Below, piece by piece: positions 18,039 to 26,615 of a stretch of 51,488 nucleotides of DNA. Made by a program: the position numbers and the translations under genes. The notes below the pieces were generated by a model. It had not been told where the DNA came from and did not search any database. It saw nothing but the letters and a program-made list of their open reading frames with translations. The stretch comes from Rhodocyclaceae bacterium (GTDB lineage Bacteria; Pseudomonadota; Gammaproteobacteria; Burkholderiales; Rhodocyclaceae), in the NCBI GenBank assembly GCA_020445945.1, contig JAGRFQ010000031.1:1-51488 (forward strand), in the 5' to 3' direction. Each line of letters opens with the position of its first letter. The first letter of the stretch is position 1.

Positions 18039-21000
18039 TGGGCTTTTACCGGCGCCTGATCGACAACCGCCCGCTGGCCAACATCGCGTTCGCGCTGGTG
18101 CTGGTCGGCGGCGCGATCACCTATGCGCTGATGCCGCGGGCGCAGGATCCGGAGATCAACTTCAACTGGGTGAGCATCGTCACCACGCTGCCCGGTGCGT
18201 CGGCGGAGGACGTGGAGCAGGAGCTGACTGCGCCGCTCGAAGACGCCATCGCGCAGGTCAAGGACATCAAGTTCGTGTCCTCGTCGAGCCGCGAGAATCT
18301 GTCGTCGATTCTGGTGCGCTTCAACGAGCTGTCGGAGCGTGAGTTCGACAAGCGGGTGAACGACTTGCGGCGCGAGATCCAGAACAAGGCGGCGGCCGAG
18401 CTGCCCGAGGATGCGACCGATCCGGCGGTGATCGAGATCACCACCTCCAACGGTTTTCCGACCGCGATTCTGGCGGTCTACGCGCCGGCCATGGACGAGC
18501 GCCTGCGCCGCGCCGCGTTCCGCATCAAGAAGGATCTGGAGCGCATGCGCGGGGTCGACCAGGTGATTGCCGCCGGGCTGGACGATCCGGAGCTGCATGT
18601 CGATTTCGACCCGGCGGCGCTGGCGGCGCGCGGTATCTCGCCGCTGCAGGTGTCGGACACCGTGCTCGGCTGGTTTCGCAACACGCTCGGCGGGCGGGTG
18701 CAGGTGCACGACCGCGAATGGCTGGTGCGGCTGCAGGGCAAGACGCCGGACCCGGAGGCATTGGCGCAGGTGGCGGTGATTACGCCCGACGGGCGGGTGC
18801 CGCTGGGCGAGCTGGGTGCCGTCACGCGCAGTCACGAGCGGCCGACCCAGCGGGTCAGCGTCGGCGGGCAGCCGGCGGTGATGCTGTCGGTCAACAAGCA
18901 AAGCCGGGTCAACACCATCGAGCTGGTCGAGCGGCTCGCGGCCTACGCCCACGAACACAACCCACTGCTGATGAGCGATGGGGTGCAGCTGGTGATGCTC
19001 GACGACCAGACCGGGATGACCCGCGGCGCGATCGGCATCATGGAGTCGAACGCGCTGATCGGGCTCGGCGCGGTGCTGCTGATGTGCTGGCTGTTTCTCG
19101 GCCCGCGCATGGCGCTGCTGGTCGGGCTGGGGGTGCCGTTTTCGCTGGCGGGCACCTTTCTGGTGGTCAACGCCATCGGCTCGACGCTGAACCTCACGGT
19201 GCTGCTCGGGGTGGTGATCGCGCTGGGGATGCTGGTCGATGACGCGGTGGTGGTGATCGAGGCGATCTACTACCGCCTGCAGCGTGGCGAGGCGCCGATG
19301 GATGCGGTGATCAACGGCGTGCTGGAGGTGGCCGCGCCGGTCACCAGCGCGGTGCTCACCACCATGGCCGCGTTTTTGCCGCTGATGCTGCTGCCGGGCA
19401 TTCTGGGCAAGTTCATGTTCGTGGTGCCTTTCGTGGTCACCGTGGCGCTGGGCGTGAGCCTGTTCGAGGCGTTCTGGATCCTGCCCACCCACGTGATGGG
19501 CATCCGCCCCAGCGCGCGCGAGAACGCCAGCGCCGGTCAGGCCCGGCGGGTACGCTTCACGCACTGGGTGCGGGTCAAGTATTCACGCGCGCTGATTCGC
19601 GTCATGCGCTGGCCGAAGCTGGCGCTGGTGGGGGTGGTGCTGACGTTCATGGGTGCGCTGGGGATGATTGCCGGCGGGGTGGTCAAGCAGCAGTTCTTCG
19701 CCTTCGACTCGATGCGCCTGTTTTACGTGAACGTCGATATGCCGCCGGGCATGACGCTGGCGCGTACGTTGACCGAGGTCGAGCGCGTGGCCGACGAGAT
19801 CAGCGCGCGCCTCGGCGCGGACGAGGCGCGCTCGGTGACCGCCTACGCCGGGCTCAAATTCACCGAGACCGAGCCGCTCTATGGCGACCAGTACGGCCAG
19901 GTGCTGGTTTCGCTCGAAGCGCGCGCCGCCGATGGTGCCTTCACCGGCGAGATCATCGACGCGCTGCGCGAACCGCTGGCCGCGCTCGAAGGCGAGGGGC
20001 GGCTGTCGTTTCTGGAGATGAAGGGCGGGCCGCCGGCGGGCAAGCCGATCAGCGTCAAGGTCAAGGCCGACGACTACACCGTGCTGCGCGCCGCCGCCGA
20101 CGCGCTCAAGGCCGAGGTGGCGAAGATCCCCGGCGTCAAGGATCTGACCGACGACGATGTGCCCGGGCGCACCGAAATGCGCCTCGCGCTGAACCGCGAA
20201 AAACTCGCCCGCGCCGGCGTGCAGCCGGCCACGGTGGCGCGCCTGCTGCGCCTCTACGGCGAGGGCGAGACGCTGACCAGCATCCGCGACGACGGCGAGA
20301 AGGTGGATGTGGTCGTGCGGGCGCGCCCCGAAACCCTGAGCGACATCGACGCGCTGCTGCAGCGCGAGGTGCCGCTCGACGACGGCCGGCGGGTCCAGCT
20401 CGGCACCTTGGTCGACGCCGAGCTCGGCATCTCGAAAGGTTATATCCGCCACTATCAGCTGCGTCGCGCGATTACCGTCGAGGCCGATCTGACCCCGGGC
20501 GAAATCGACACCGTGGGCGCCAACGACCACCTCAAGGCGGCGTGGACGCAGCTCCAGCCGCGCTTCCCGCAGGCCGCGCTCGATTTCTCCGGCGAGCTCG
20601 ACGACATCCAGGAATCGCTCGATTCGATGCTCAAGCTGTTTGCCCTCGGGCTCGGGCTGATCTACCTGATCCTCGCCACCCAGTTCAAGAGCTACTGGCA
20701 GCCGCTGCTGATTCTGGTCACCGTGCCGCTGGCCTTTACCGGCGTGGTGCTCGGCCTGTTCGTCTCCAATAATCCGCTGTCGCTGTACACGCTGTACGGG
20801 GTGATCGCGCTGACCGGCATCTCGGTCAACAGCGCGATCGTGCTGATCGACGCCGCCAACGACCGCCTCGCCAAGGGCATGAGCGTGCTCCACGCCGCGG
20901 TGTATGCCGCGCGGCGGCGGGTGGTGCCGATCGTCATTACCACCACCACCACCATCGGCGGGCTGTTCTCGCTGGCGGTCGGGCTCGGCGGCAAGTCGTT

Positions 21001-21163
21001 GATGTGGGGGCCGGTGGCGGCGAGCATCGTGTGGGGGCTGGGCTTCTCGACGGTGCTCACCCTGTTCGCCGTGCCGCTGCTCTACCGGCTGGTGATGCGC
21101 GCGCCGGCAAAGGCTGATCCGGATCAAATCGGCGCGCGCGCCGCGCCGTTAGCATCGGCCTGA
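18038..21163 (+). CDS. RND efflux transporter permease
   Basis: A 1041-aa inner-membrane proton-driven pump of the AcrB/AcrD/AcrF superfamily. The topology is classical: one N-terminal membrane segment (IAFALVLVGGAITYALM), a large periplasmic loop, five further helices, then the second half. The paired aspartates of the proton relay in TM4 are D401 and D402 (GMLVDDAVVVIE). In TM10 the segment reads GISVNSAIVLID, so the lysine found there in AcrB is replaced by Asn; other RND branches show the same. The gene is translationally coupled to the adaptor and is followed after 2 bp by a Cys-rich small protein and other metal-linked genes. This suggests, but does not prove, metal or stress-related efflux. 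Confidence 0.93.
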   Translation: MGFYRRLIDNRPLANIAFALVLVGGAITYALMPRAQDPEINFNWVSIVTTLPGASAEDVEQELTAPLEDAIAQVKDIKFVSSSSRENLSSILVRFNELSEREFDKRVNDLRREIQNKAAAELPEDATDPAVIEITTSNGFPTAILAVYAPAMDERLRRAAFRIKKDLERMRGVDQVIAAGLDDPELHVDFDPAALAARGISPLQVSDTVLGWFRNTLGGRVQVHDREWLVRLQGKTPDPEALAQVAVITPDGRVPLGELGAVTRSHERPTQRVSVGGQPAVMLSVNKQSRVNTIELVERLAAYAHEHNPLLMSDGVQLVMLDDQTGMTRGAIGIMESNALIGLGAVLLMCWLFLGPRMALLVGLGVPFSLAGTFLVVNAIGSTLNLTVLLGVVIALGMLVDDAVVVIEAIYYRLQRGEAPMDAVINGVLEVAAPVTSAVLTTMAAFLPLMLLPGILGKFMFVVPFVVTVALGVSLFEAFWILPTHVMGIRPSARENASAGQARRVRFTHWVRVKYSRALIRVMRWPKLALVGVVLTFMGALGMIAGGVVKQQFFAFDSMRLFYVNVDMPPGMTLARTLTEVERVADEISARLGADEARSVTAYAGLKFTETEPLYGDQYGQVLVSLEARAADGAFTGEIIDALREPLAALEGEGRLSFLEMKGGPPAGKPISVKVKADDYTVLRAAADALKAEVAKIPGVKDLTDDDVPGRTEMRLALNREKLARAGVQPATVARLLRLYGEGETLTSIRDDGEKVDVVVRARPETLSDIDALLQREVPLDDGRRVQLGTLVDAELGISKGYIRHYQLRRAITVEADLTPGEIDTVGANDHLKAAWTQLQPRFPQAALDFSGELDDIQESLDSMLKLFALGLGLIYLILATQFKSYWQPLLILVTVPLAFTGVVLGLFVSNNPLSLYTLYGVIALTGISVNSAIVLIDAANDRLAKGMSVLHAAVYAARRRVVPIVITTTTTIGGLFSLAVGLGGKSLMWGPVAASIVWGLGFSTVLTLFAVPLLYRLVMRAPAKADPDQIGARAAPLASA

Positions 21164-21165
21164 TC

Positions 21166-21489
21166 ATGGGACGCCGATTGCTTGTCTTCGTGCTGAGTCT
21201 GCTGCTGACCGCGCTGCCGCTGGCCGCGGCGGGCGGCTGTGGCGACGCGCCCTCGGGCAAGGCCGGCATGGTGGCCATGGACGATGCGGCGGGCGGTTGT
21301 TGCGACACCGCGCCGGGCGACGATGGCGGCTGCGGCGCGGGCCTGTGCGTCAGCCACGGAATGGCCACCGCGCTGGCCTCGACGGCGGATTTGCCTGCCA
21401 CCGCGCCGGCGCCCGCCGGCTGGAGTGCGCGTGCGCCGGCCAGCTCGCCGCGGCGGCGGATCGATCGACCCCCCATTCACGCGGTCTGA
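21166..21489 (+). CDS. Small secreted Cys-rich protein, possibly metal-related
   Basis: A 107-aa protein starting 2 bp after the RND stop. It has a signal peptide (RRLLVFVLSLLLTALPLAAA) and a mature part with clustered cysteines (GGCCDTAPGDDGGCGAGLCVSHG) followed by an Ala/Pro/Arg-rich tail ending RPPIHAV. The layout recalls short CopL- or DUF2946-like proteins that accompany copper genes; this is similarity of style, not a proven family match. Its position, tightly coupled to the pump and upstream of a DUF411 gene, supports a metal link. Confidence 0.6.
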   Translation: MGRRLLVFVLSLLLTALPLAAAGGCGDAPSGKAGMVAMDDAAGGCCDTAPGDDGGCGAGLCVSHGMATALASTADLPATAPAPAGWSARAPASSPRRRIDRPPIHAV

Positions 21490-21545
21490 ATCCCGAGCAG
21501 GGCGCCACCCACGGCGCCGATCCGTCCCCGATTCAGGAGTGTGCA

Positions 21546-21992
21546 ATGAACCCGTTTTCCTCCGCCGGTCGAGGCTTCGCCTCGCTGGCCTTGATGGCGC
21601 TGACGCTGGGCGCCTGCAGCCCCCCCGACGCCGCCGCCCCGGCCGCCGTCAGCCATGGCGCGCAGCTCTACGCCGAATACTGCGCGAGCTGCCACGGCGC
21701 CGATCTGGAAGGTCAGCCCAACTGGCGCGAGCGTAAGCCCGACGGCCGCCTGCCCGCCCCGCCGCACGACCACAGCGGGCACACCTGGCACCATCCGATG
21801 GAGATGCTGTTCCAGATGACGCGCGACGGCATCGTGCCGCCGCTGGCGCCGGAAGGCTATCAGAGCGACATGCCGGCCTTTGGCGGCGTGCTGTCGGACG
21901 ACGACATCCGCGCCGTGCTCGGCTTCATCGAGCGCCAGTGGCCTGAAGAGGTGCGCCGCCTGCGCGCCGAACGATTCAATCCGGCGCGCTGA
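21546..21992 (+). CDS. Monohaem cytochrome c lipoprotein with His-rich insert
   Basis: A 148-aa class I cytochrome c. The signal sequence ends in a lipobox (LTLGAC), so the protein is probably a membrane-anchored lipoprotein. The haem motif is CASCH, and the distal Met is likely in the SDMPAF segment. Between them lies an unusual histidine-rich stretch (HDHSGHTWHHPMEM) that could bind a metal ion, as seen in cytochromes encoded with copper-handling genes. The C-terminal helix is LSDDDIRAVLGFIERQWP. A good aggag site precedes the ATG. It sits between a Cys-rich secreted protein and a DUF411 protein in a probable operon. Confidence 0.88.
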   Translation: MNPFSSAGRGFASLALMALTLGACSPPDAAAPAAVSHGAQLYAEYCASCHGADLEGQPNWRERKPDGRLPAPPHDHSGHTWHHPMEMLFQMTRDGIVPPLAPEGYQSDMPAFGGVLSDDDIRAVLGFIERQWPEEVRRLRAERFNPAR

Positions 21993-22022
21993 CGCGCCGC
22001 CAGAGACGACAAGGAGTTCATC

Positions 22023-22466
22023 ATGAAACCGATTGCCCTGCTGCGCGCCCTGAGCTGCGCCGCGGCCCTCATTGCCCTGCCGGCGCTGGCCGAGCTGCCC
22101 GCGGTCACCGCCTACAAGGACCCCAACTGCGGCTGCTGCGGCGCGTGGGCCGAGCACATGCGCGCGGCCGGCTTCACGGTCAAGGAGGTGCCGAGCGCGC
22201 AGATGGCGCAGATCAAGCGCCAGCTCGGCGTGCCCGAGGCGCTCGGCTCGTGCCACACCGCGCAGGTCGGCAACTACCTCATCGAAGGCCACGTGCCGGC
22301 GGCGGACGTGAAGCGCCTGCTCGCCGAAGCGCCGGCGGGCGCGCGCGGGCTGGCTGCCCCCGGCATGCCGCTGGGCTCGCCCGGCATGGAAGCGGCGCAC
22401 GCCGAGCGCTATGATGTGATCCGGTTCAACGCCGATGGCAGCCGCGCGGTGTTCGCGCAGCACTGA
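22023..22466 (+). CDS. DUF411 family metal-binding protein
   Basis: A 147-aa periplasmic protein with a signal peptide (ALIALPALAE) and the DUF411 signature: YKDPNCGCCGAWAEHMR near the mature N-terminus, then LGSCHTAQVGNYLIEGHVPA. Family members bind copper or silver through the CxCC cysteines and the SCHT pair, and are usually found in copper-resistance clusters (CopG-like proteins). The thioredoxin-like arrangement suggests a redox-linked metal role. It follows the cytochrome gene after 30 bp, with an aaggag site before the start. Confidence 0.88.
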   Translation: MKPIALLRALSCAAALIALPALAELPAVTAYKDPNCGCCGAWAEHMRAAGFTVKEVPSAQMAQIKRQLGVPEALGSCHTAQVGNYLIEGHVPAADVKRLLAEAPAGARGLAAPGMPLGSPGMEAAHAERYDVIRFNADGSRAVFAQH

Positions 22467-22489
22467 GCCATCGAAGGCGGAGGTGGACG

Positions 22490-22816
22490 ATGAGCGCAAG
22501 GCGGATTCGGTGTGGCGCGCTGGTGGCGCTGCTCGCAGCGTCGTCGCTGGCGGCGGCGCAGCGCGCGGACACGGTGACCGGCGACAAGGCCACCGACATG
22601 GCGGTCGATCTGGTGGTGGTGCGGCCGGTCGGCTTTGTCGGCGCGGTGATCGGCTCGGTGGGCTTCGTGCTCGCGCTGCCCTTTACGCTGCCGTCGGGCT
22701 CGGTCGGCGAGACCGCGCACGAGTGGATCGGCAAGCCGCTGGAGTACACCTTCGACCGGCCGCTGGGCAACTTCGACCAGTGCGGCAGCGATCGCCATCC
22801 CTGCGGCAATCGCTGA
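22490..22816 (+). CDS. Small exported membrane-associated hypothetical protein
   Basis: A 108-aa protein with an N-terminal signal peptide (ALVALLAASSLAAA) and one further strongly hydrophobic, Gly-rich stretch (GFVGAVIGSVGFVLALPF). The end is polar, with two cysteines (FDQCGSDRHPCGNR). I have seen similar short proteins annotated loosely as transporter components, but nothing in the sequence supports a transport function. A ggaggtggac site lies directly before the ATG and it is 23 bp from the DUF411 gene, so it is probably the last member of that operon. It converges with the antiporter gene. Confidence 0.7.
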   Translation: MSARRIRCGALVALLAASSLAAAQRADTVTGDKATDMAVDLVVVRPVGFVGAVIGSVGFVLALPFTLPSGSVGETAHEWIGKPLEYTFDRPLGNFDQCGSDRHPCGNR

Positions 22817-22822
22817 ACGCCC

Positions 22823-23902
22823 TCACAGCAACCCGATCGCGACCAGCCCGGCGAAGGCGAAGAACAGCGCCAGATGGCTGACCCCTTCGATGGCGTTGGT
22901 CGAGCCGTTGTGCAGGTTGTTCATCACCGCCAGCATGGTCAGCAACAGCATGCCGCCCTGCATCGGGGTCAGCGCCATGACGATGCGCTCGCCGCTGAGC
23001 AGGGCGATGCCCTCGATCACCGGCAGGGTCAGCAGCACCGTGGCCAACGAGGCGCCGAGCGCGATGTTGACCGTGGTCTGCATGCGGTTGGCGGCCGCCG
23101 CGCGGGCGGCGGTGAGAATCTCCGGGCTGGCCGAGAGCAGGGCGACCAGTACCGCGGGGAGGCTCTTGGGCAGACCGCTGCCGGCCAGCCCGGCGTCGAG
23201 CAGCACCGACAGCACCTCCGAGAGCAGGCCGACCAGCACGATCGCCCCGATCATGATCGCCACGTGCAGCCACGACGGGCTGTGCGCGGTGTCGTGGGCC
23301 TCGTCGTCGACCGCCGCGACATGCTCGAAAAAGCTGCGATGCTCGACCGTCTGCAGGCGCAGGAAGGCGGCGTACATCAGCACCATGGTGCCGACCGAAA
23401 ACAGCGAATAGGCCTTCCAGTGTTCGTCGGGCACGAAGTCGGGAATGAACATGCCGATGCCGATGGCGACGATCAGCATGGCCATGAAGGAGTTGGCCGA
23501 GTCGAGGTTGTAGCGCGAGCGCCCGTGCTTGAGCCCGCCGATGATCGCCGCAATGCCGAGGATGCCGTTGATGTCGAGCATCAGCGCGGCGAACACCGTG
23601 TCGCGCGCCAGCGTCGGGTTGGGCGCGCCCTGCAGCAACACCACCAGAATCACCACCTCGACCGACACCGCGGCGATGGTCAGGATCAGCGTGCCGTAGG
23701 GCTCGCCCCAGCGCACCGCCAGCACCTCCGCGTGGTGGCTGATGCGAAAGGCGACGCCGATGATCGCCGCCAGTATCAGCCCGAGCAGCCCCCACAGCAG
23801 CGCGCCGCCGTGCTCGACCGCGCTGTGTTCGAGCGCGATGCCCACGCCGAGGACGGCGAGTGCGGCGAAGACGGGGATTTCGGCCTTGATCGGATGACGC
23901 AT
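22823..23902 (-). CDS. CaxA/ChaA-type calcium-proton antiporter
   Basis: A 359-aa polytopic inner-membrane protein with about ten or eleven hydrophobic helices. It has the two inverted ion-binding repeats of the CaCA superfamily: IAAVSVEVVILVVLLQG in the first half and LVALLSASPEILTAARAAAANR in the second, each with a conserved acidic residue. An acidic and His-containing loop (HVAAVDDEAHDTAH) joins the halves. ChaA-like proteins export Ca2+ or Na+/K+ against protons. The start at 23902 fits the family N-terminus (MRHPIKAEIPVFAAL). It converges with the preceding operon and is co-directional with the CDF gene upstream. Confidence 0.9.
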   Translation of the reverse strand: MRHPIKAEIPVFAALAVLGVGIALEHSAVEHGGALLWGLLGLILAAIIGVAFRISHHAEVLAVRWGEPYGTLILTIAAVSVEVVILVVLLQGAPNPTLARDTVFAALMLDINGILGIAAIIGGLKHGRSRYNLDSANSFMAMLIVAIGIGMFIPDFVPDEHWKAYSLFSVGTMVLMYAAFLRLQTVEHRSFFEHVAAVDDEAHDTAHSPSWLHVAIMIGAIVLVGLLSEVLSVLLDAGLAGSGLPKSLPAVLVALLSASPEILTAARAAAANRMQTTVNIALGASLATVLLTLPVIEGIALLSGERIVMALTPMQGGMLLLTMLAVMNNLHNGSTNAIEGVSHLALFFAFAGLVAIGLL

Positions 23903-23981
23903 GCGTTTGGCGGGGGCGGGTGGGGTGAGGTCCGATTGTGCCTCGCGGACGGCGGCGCGGCTACCGCCGGGATGTGAAGAT

Positions 23982-24842
23982 TCAACGCAGGCGCAGGATG
24001 CGCCACGCGCCCGAGAGGATCAGCGCGCCGATCGCGGCGCCCATGACCCAGTCCGGCCACGGCGTGTTCAGCCACGCCACCAGCACCCCGGCAACGATCA
24101 CGCCGAGGTTGGCGAGCGCGTCGTTGGCGGTAAAGATCCAGCTCGCCTGCATGTGCGCCCCGCCGTTGCGGTGGCGCGCCAGCAGCACCACGCAGGCCAC
24201 GTTGGCGACCAGCGCCAGCGCGGCGATGGCGAGCATCACCGGCGGGTGGGGCGCGGCGCCGAAGACGATGCGCCGCCCAACCTCGAACGCGATGCCGGCG
24301 CCGAGCGCGGCCTGCAGCCAGCCCGACAGGTGCGCGGTGCGCAGCCTGCGCCCCGCCGCGCCGCCCACCGCCAGCAGCGCCAGCGCGTACACGGCCGCAT
24401 CGGCCAGCATGTCGAGCCCGTCGGCGAGCAGGCCGGTGGACTGGGCCCACCAGCCGGCGACCACCTCGACGACGAACATCGCGGCGTTGATGGCCATCAA
24501 CTGCCACAGCACACGGCGTTCGGCCGGTGCATCGTCGCGCGGCGGCGGTTCTGCCGTCGGGGTGCTGTCGAGCGGCTGACAGCCGAAGCCGAGCGCCTCC
24601 AGCCGGGCCTGGATGGGGGCCACGCTGCCGTCGTGGTACACGCTCAGCCGGCGCGCCGGGAGGTCGAAAGCGAGATGCGCGATGCCCGCCTCGCCGGCCA
24701 GTTGTGCGCGCACCTGCTGTTCCTCGGCCGGGCAGTCCATGCCCGGTAGCGCGAAGCGGCTGAGCGTCGTGGCGGCGCGGGGCGGCGCGACGGGGCTGGG
24801 CGCGGCCCCCTGGCCGGGGCGGTGGCAGGCGCAATCACTCAC
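23982..24842 (-). CDS. Cation diffusion facilitator with N-terminal HMA-like domain
   Basis: A 286-aa protein with a GTG start at 24842 by best fit. The first 100 residues contain a Cys/His-rich beginning (SDCACHRPG) and a heavy-metal-associated-like domain with GMDCPAEEQQVRAQL, in which only one cysteine of the usual CxxC pair is kept. The rest is a CDF exporter: six hydrophobic helices with ADGLDMLADAAVYALAL (the D-x3-D metal site of TM2) and FTANDALANLGVIVAGV (TM5 equivalent, N-D-x3-N). It would move Zn2+, Cd2+ or a similar ion out of the cytoplasm. A very long open frame upstream on this strand is antisense to another gene and was ignored. The start is uncertain. Confidence 0.82.
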   Translation of the reverse strand: MSDCACHRPGQGAAPSPVAPPRAATTLSRFALPGMDCPAEEQQVRAQLAGEAGIAHLAFDLPARRLSVYHDGSVAPIQARLEALGFGCQPLDSTPTAEPPPRDDAPAERRVLWQLMAINAAMFVVEVVAGWWAQSTGLLADGLDMLADAAVYALALLAVGGAAGRRLRTAHLSGWLQAALGAGIAFEVGRRIVFGAAPHPPVMLAIAALALVANVACVVLLARHRNGGAHMQASWIFTANDALANLGVIVAGVLVAWLNTPWPDWVMGAAIGALILSGAWRILRLR

Positions 24843-24950
24843 GTGGGCGGTGTCCGGGACAAAGGGTAGAGTGTAGCCTGTCGACCCCGCACGCAGGGAC
24901 GTGGCCGCCGCGTCGGAAAAGTCGGCACGGATGGCTAAAATAATAAATTG

Positions 24951-24967
24951 CGCCGGCAATGCCGGCG
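24951..24967 (+). other. Perfect 7-bp hairpin before the ribosome binding site of the next gene
   Basis: cgccggc-aat-gccggcg forms a short, very stable hairpin three bases before the aaggag site of the 309-aa protein gene. It may stabilise or modulate the leader; no T-tract follows, so it is not an intrinsic terminator. Confidence 0.4.
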
Positions 24968-24981
24968 ACCAAGGAGCGGGC

Positions 24982-25911
24982 ATGGTCAAACAGGTGGAAT
25001 GCAAGGGCGCCAAGATTGGTGGCGCGGCAGCGACGGTCGAGATCGTTCTCAAGGAGCTGGAGCGGCGCATCGTCGAGCGCGACGCGGCGCTCGACGGCGT
25101 ATTGGTGCACGTGGTGGTGGCCGACGATTTTCCGGCGGCGCTGGTCGAGCTGGGCGAAGCCCCGCCGCCGGCGGGCAGCCTGATGCCCACCGTGGCGCGC
25201 ACGCTGTTCCGCGACAGCGGGCCGGTGCTGGTGATGGAGGGCGCCCAGGTGGCTGCGGCGCTGGGCGGCGAGGCCAAGGACATGGCGCGCTTCGTGCACC
25301 TGCTGCACAGCGAGCTGTGGCGCATCCGTCTGCATCTCGACGCGCTCGCGGCGGGCGAGGAGAGCCTCGGCGCGTGGGCCGATTCGGTGTTCGACAGCCA
25401 GTTGCGGCCGGTGGTCGAGGCGATGCGCAACGAATACAGCGTGACCCGCCGCGCGGTGTGGTCGCTGCCCGGCGAGTCCGACCTGATGCTGCGCCACCTG
25501 ATGGACGTGGTCGACGCGCTGCCGGCGGCGACGGTGGAGGATGTGACGGTGGCGGTGTCCGAAGACGACCTCGACGGCCTGTTCGTGCGCAGTCTCGGGC
25601 GCATCGCCCATCTGGTGCAGACCGCGGCGCATGCGCAAGGCTATCTGGCCGGGCTGGGGCGGCCGCTGGAGGCGATCAGCGCCGAGCTCGACGGCATCCT
25701 GCGCGACAGTTTTTTCGGCGCCCACTGGGGGCCGCTCACCGAACAGCTCGATGCCGTGTTCCAGGCCGACTCGGCCGATGCCGTCGAGACCGCGCGCCAG
25801 CATCTTCAGGAGACCCTGCTGGCGGTGTTCGTCAGCCTCGGCCTGCTGCTGCGCCGGGCCGAGGACGGCGGGGTGTGGATCGAGCCGCTGACCCCCAGCC
25901 GCGATCGATGA
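24982..25911 (+). CDS. Conserved-looking hypothetical protein coupled to azlCD
   Basis: A 309-aa soluble protein that I do not recognise. No signal peptide, membrane helix, P-loop or catalytic motif is apparent. The sequence looks largely helical and acidic, with repeated stretches such as GEAKDMARFVHLLHSELWRI, DLMLRHLMDVVDALP and LGRIAHLVQTAAHAQGYLAG. The start at 24982 follows a clear aaggag site. Its stop overlaps the azlC start by four bases (ATGA), so the product is made with the AzlCD exporter and may act with it. The reading frame and composition look like a real gene. Confidence 0.75.
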   Translation: MVKQVECKGAKIGGAAATVEIVLKELERRIVERDAALDGVLVHVVVADDFPAALVELGEAPPPAGSLMPTVARTLFRDSGPVLVMEGAQVAAALGGEAKDMARFVHLLHSELWRIRLHLDALAAGEESLGAWADSVFDSQLRPVVEAMRNEYSVTRRAVWSLPGESDLMLRHLMDVVDALPAATVEDVTVAVSEDDLDGLFVRSLGRIAHLVQTAAHAQGYLAGLGRPLEAISAELDGILRDSFFGAHWGPLTEQLDAVFQADSADAVETARQHLQETLLAVFVSLGLLLRRAEDGGVWIEPLTPSRDR

Positions 25912-26615
25912 ATCCACGCTTCGTCGAGGGCGCGCGGGCGGGTTTCAAGGTCTTTCTGCCGCTGTCGATCGGGCTGATTCCGTGGGCCATCGTCACCGGC
26001 GTGGCGCTGCGCTCGGCCGGGCTGTCGATCGGTGAAGCGATGGGCATGAACCTGATGGTGTTCGCCGGGGTGGCGCAGATCGGCACGCTGCCGCTGATCA
26101 TGGCCGGCGCGCCGCTGTGGCTGATCGGGCTCACCGCGCTGGCGCTCAATCTGCGCTTCGTGATCTTCAGCGCCGCCATCGCGCGCGGCTTCGACGGCGT
26201 GCCGCTGGTCAGGCGCATGCTCTCCGGCTATCTGCTGGTCGATGGCGTGTTCGCGGTGTGCACCCAGCGCCTGCTCGCCGAGCCGGACCGCGACTGGCGC
26301 TTCGGCTACTACATCGCGCCGTCGCTGTGGGCGTGGGGGCTGTGGCAGAGCTTCGTGCTCGTCGGGGTGCTGGGCGCGGGGGTGCTGCCGCAGGACTGGT
26401 CGCTCGAATTCATGGCCACCATTGCGCTCATGGTGCTGCTGGTGCCGCTGTCCTCCAACCGCCCGATGCTGGTGGCGGCGCTGGTCGGCGGGCTGGCGTC
26501 GGTGGCCTTGCGCGGCATGCCGCTCAAGCTCGGCGTGATCGCTGCCATCGTGGCCGGCATCGCCGCCGGGTTTGCGGCCCAGCGGATCTTGTCTGATCGC
26601 AGCGGAGCGGTGTGA
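25908..26615 (+). CDS. azlC: Branched-chain amino acid exporter large subunit AzlC
   Basis: A 235-aa polytopic membrane protein of the AzlC/YgaZ family, which with AzlD exports branched-chain or related amino acids. Family features are the N-terminal FVEGARAGFKVFLPLSIGL, the GLSIGEAMGMNLMVFAGVAQ segment and LNLRFVIFSAAIARGFDGVP. About six or seven hydrophobic helices can be counted. It starts inside the stop codon of the preceding unknown gene and its own stop overlaps the azlD start by one base, so all three are translationally coupled. Confidence 0.92.
   Translation: MNPRFVEGARAGFKVFLPLSIGLIPWAIVTGVALRSAGLSIGEAMGMNLMVFAGVAQIGTLPLIMAGAPLWLIGLTALALNLRFVIFSAAIARGFDGVPLVRRMLSGYLLVDGVFAVCTQRLLAEPDRDWRFGYYIAPSLWAWGLWQSFVLVGVLGAGVLPQDWSLEFMATIALMVLLVPLSSNRPMLVAALVGGLASVALRGMPLKLGVIAAIVAGIAAGFAAQRILSDRSGAV

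Noticed and set aside
17147-19564. 805-codon open frame on the minus strand over the RND genes
   Set aside because: Antisense to the adaptor and pump, with Arg/His/Gln-rich nonsense composition and no family motif.
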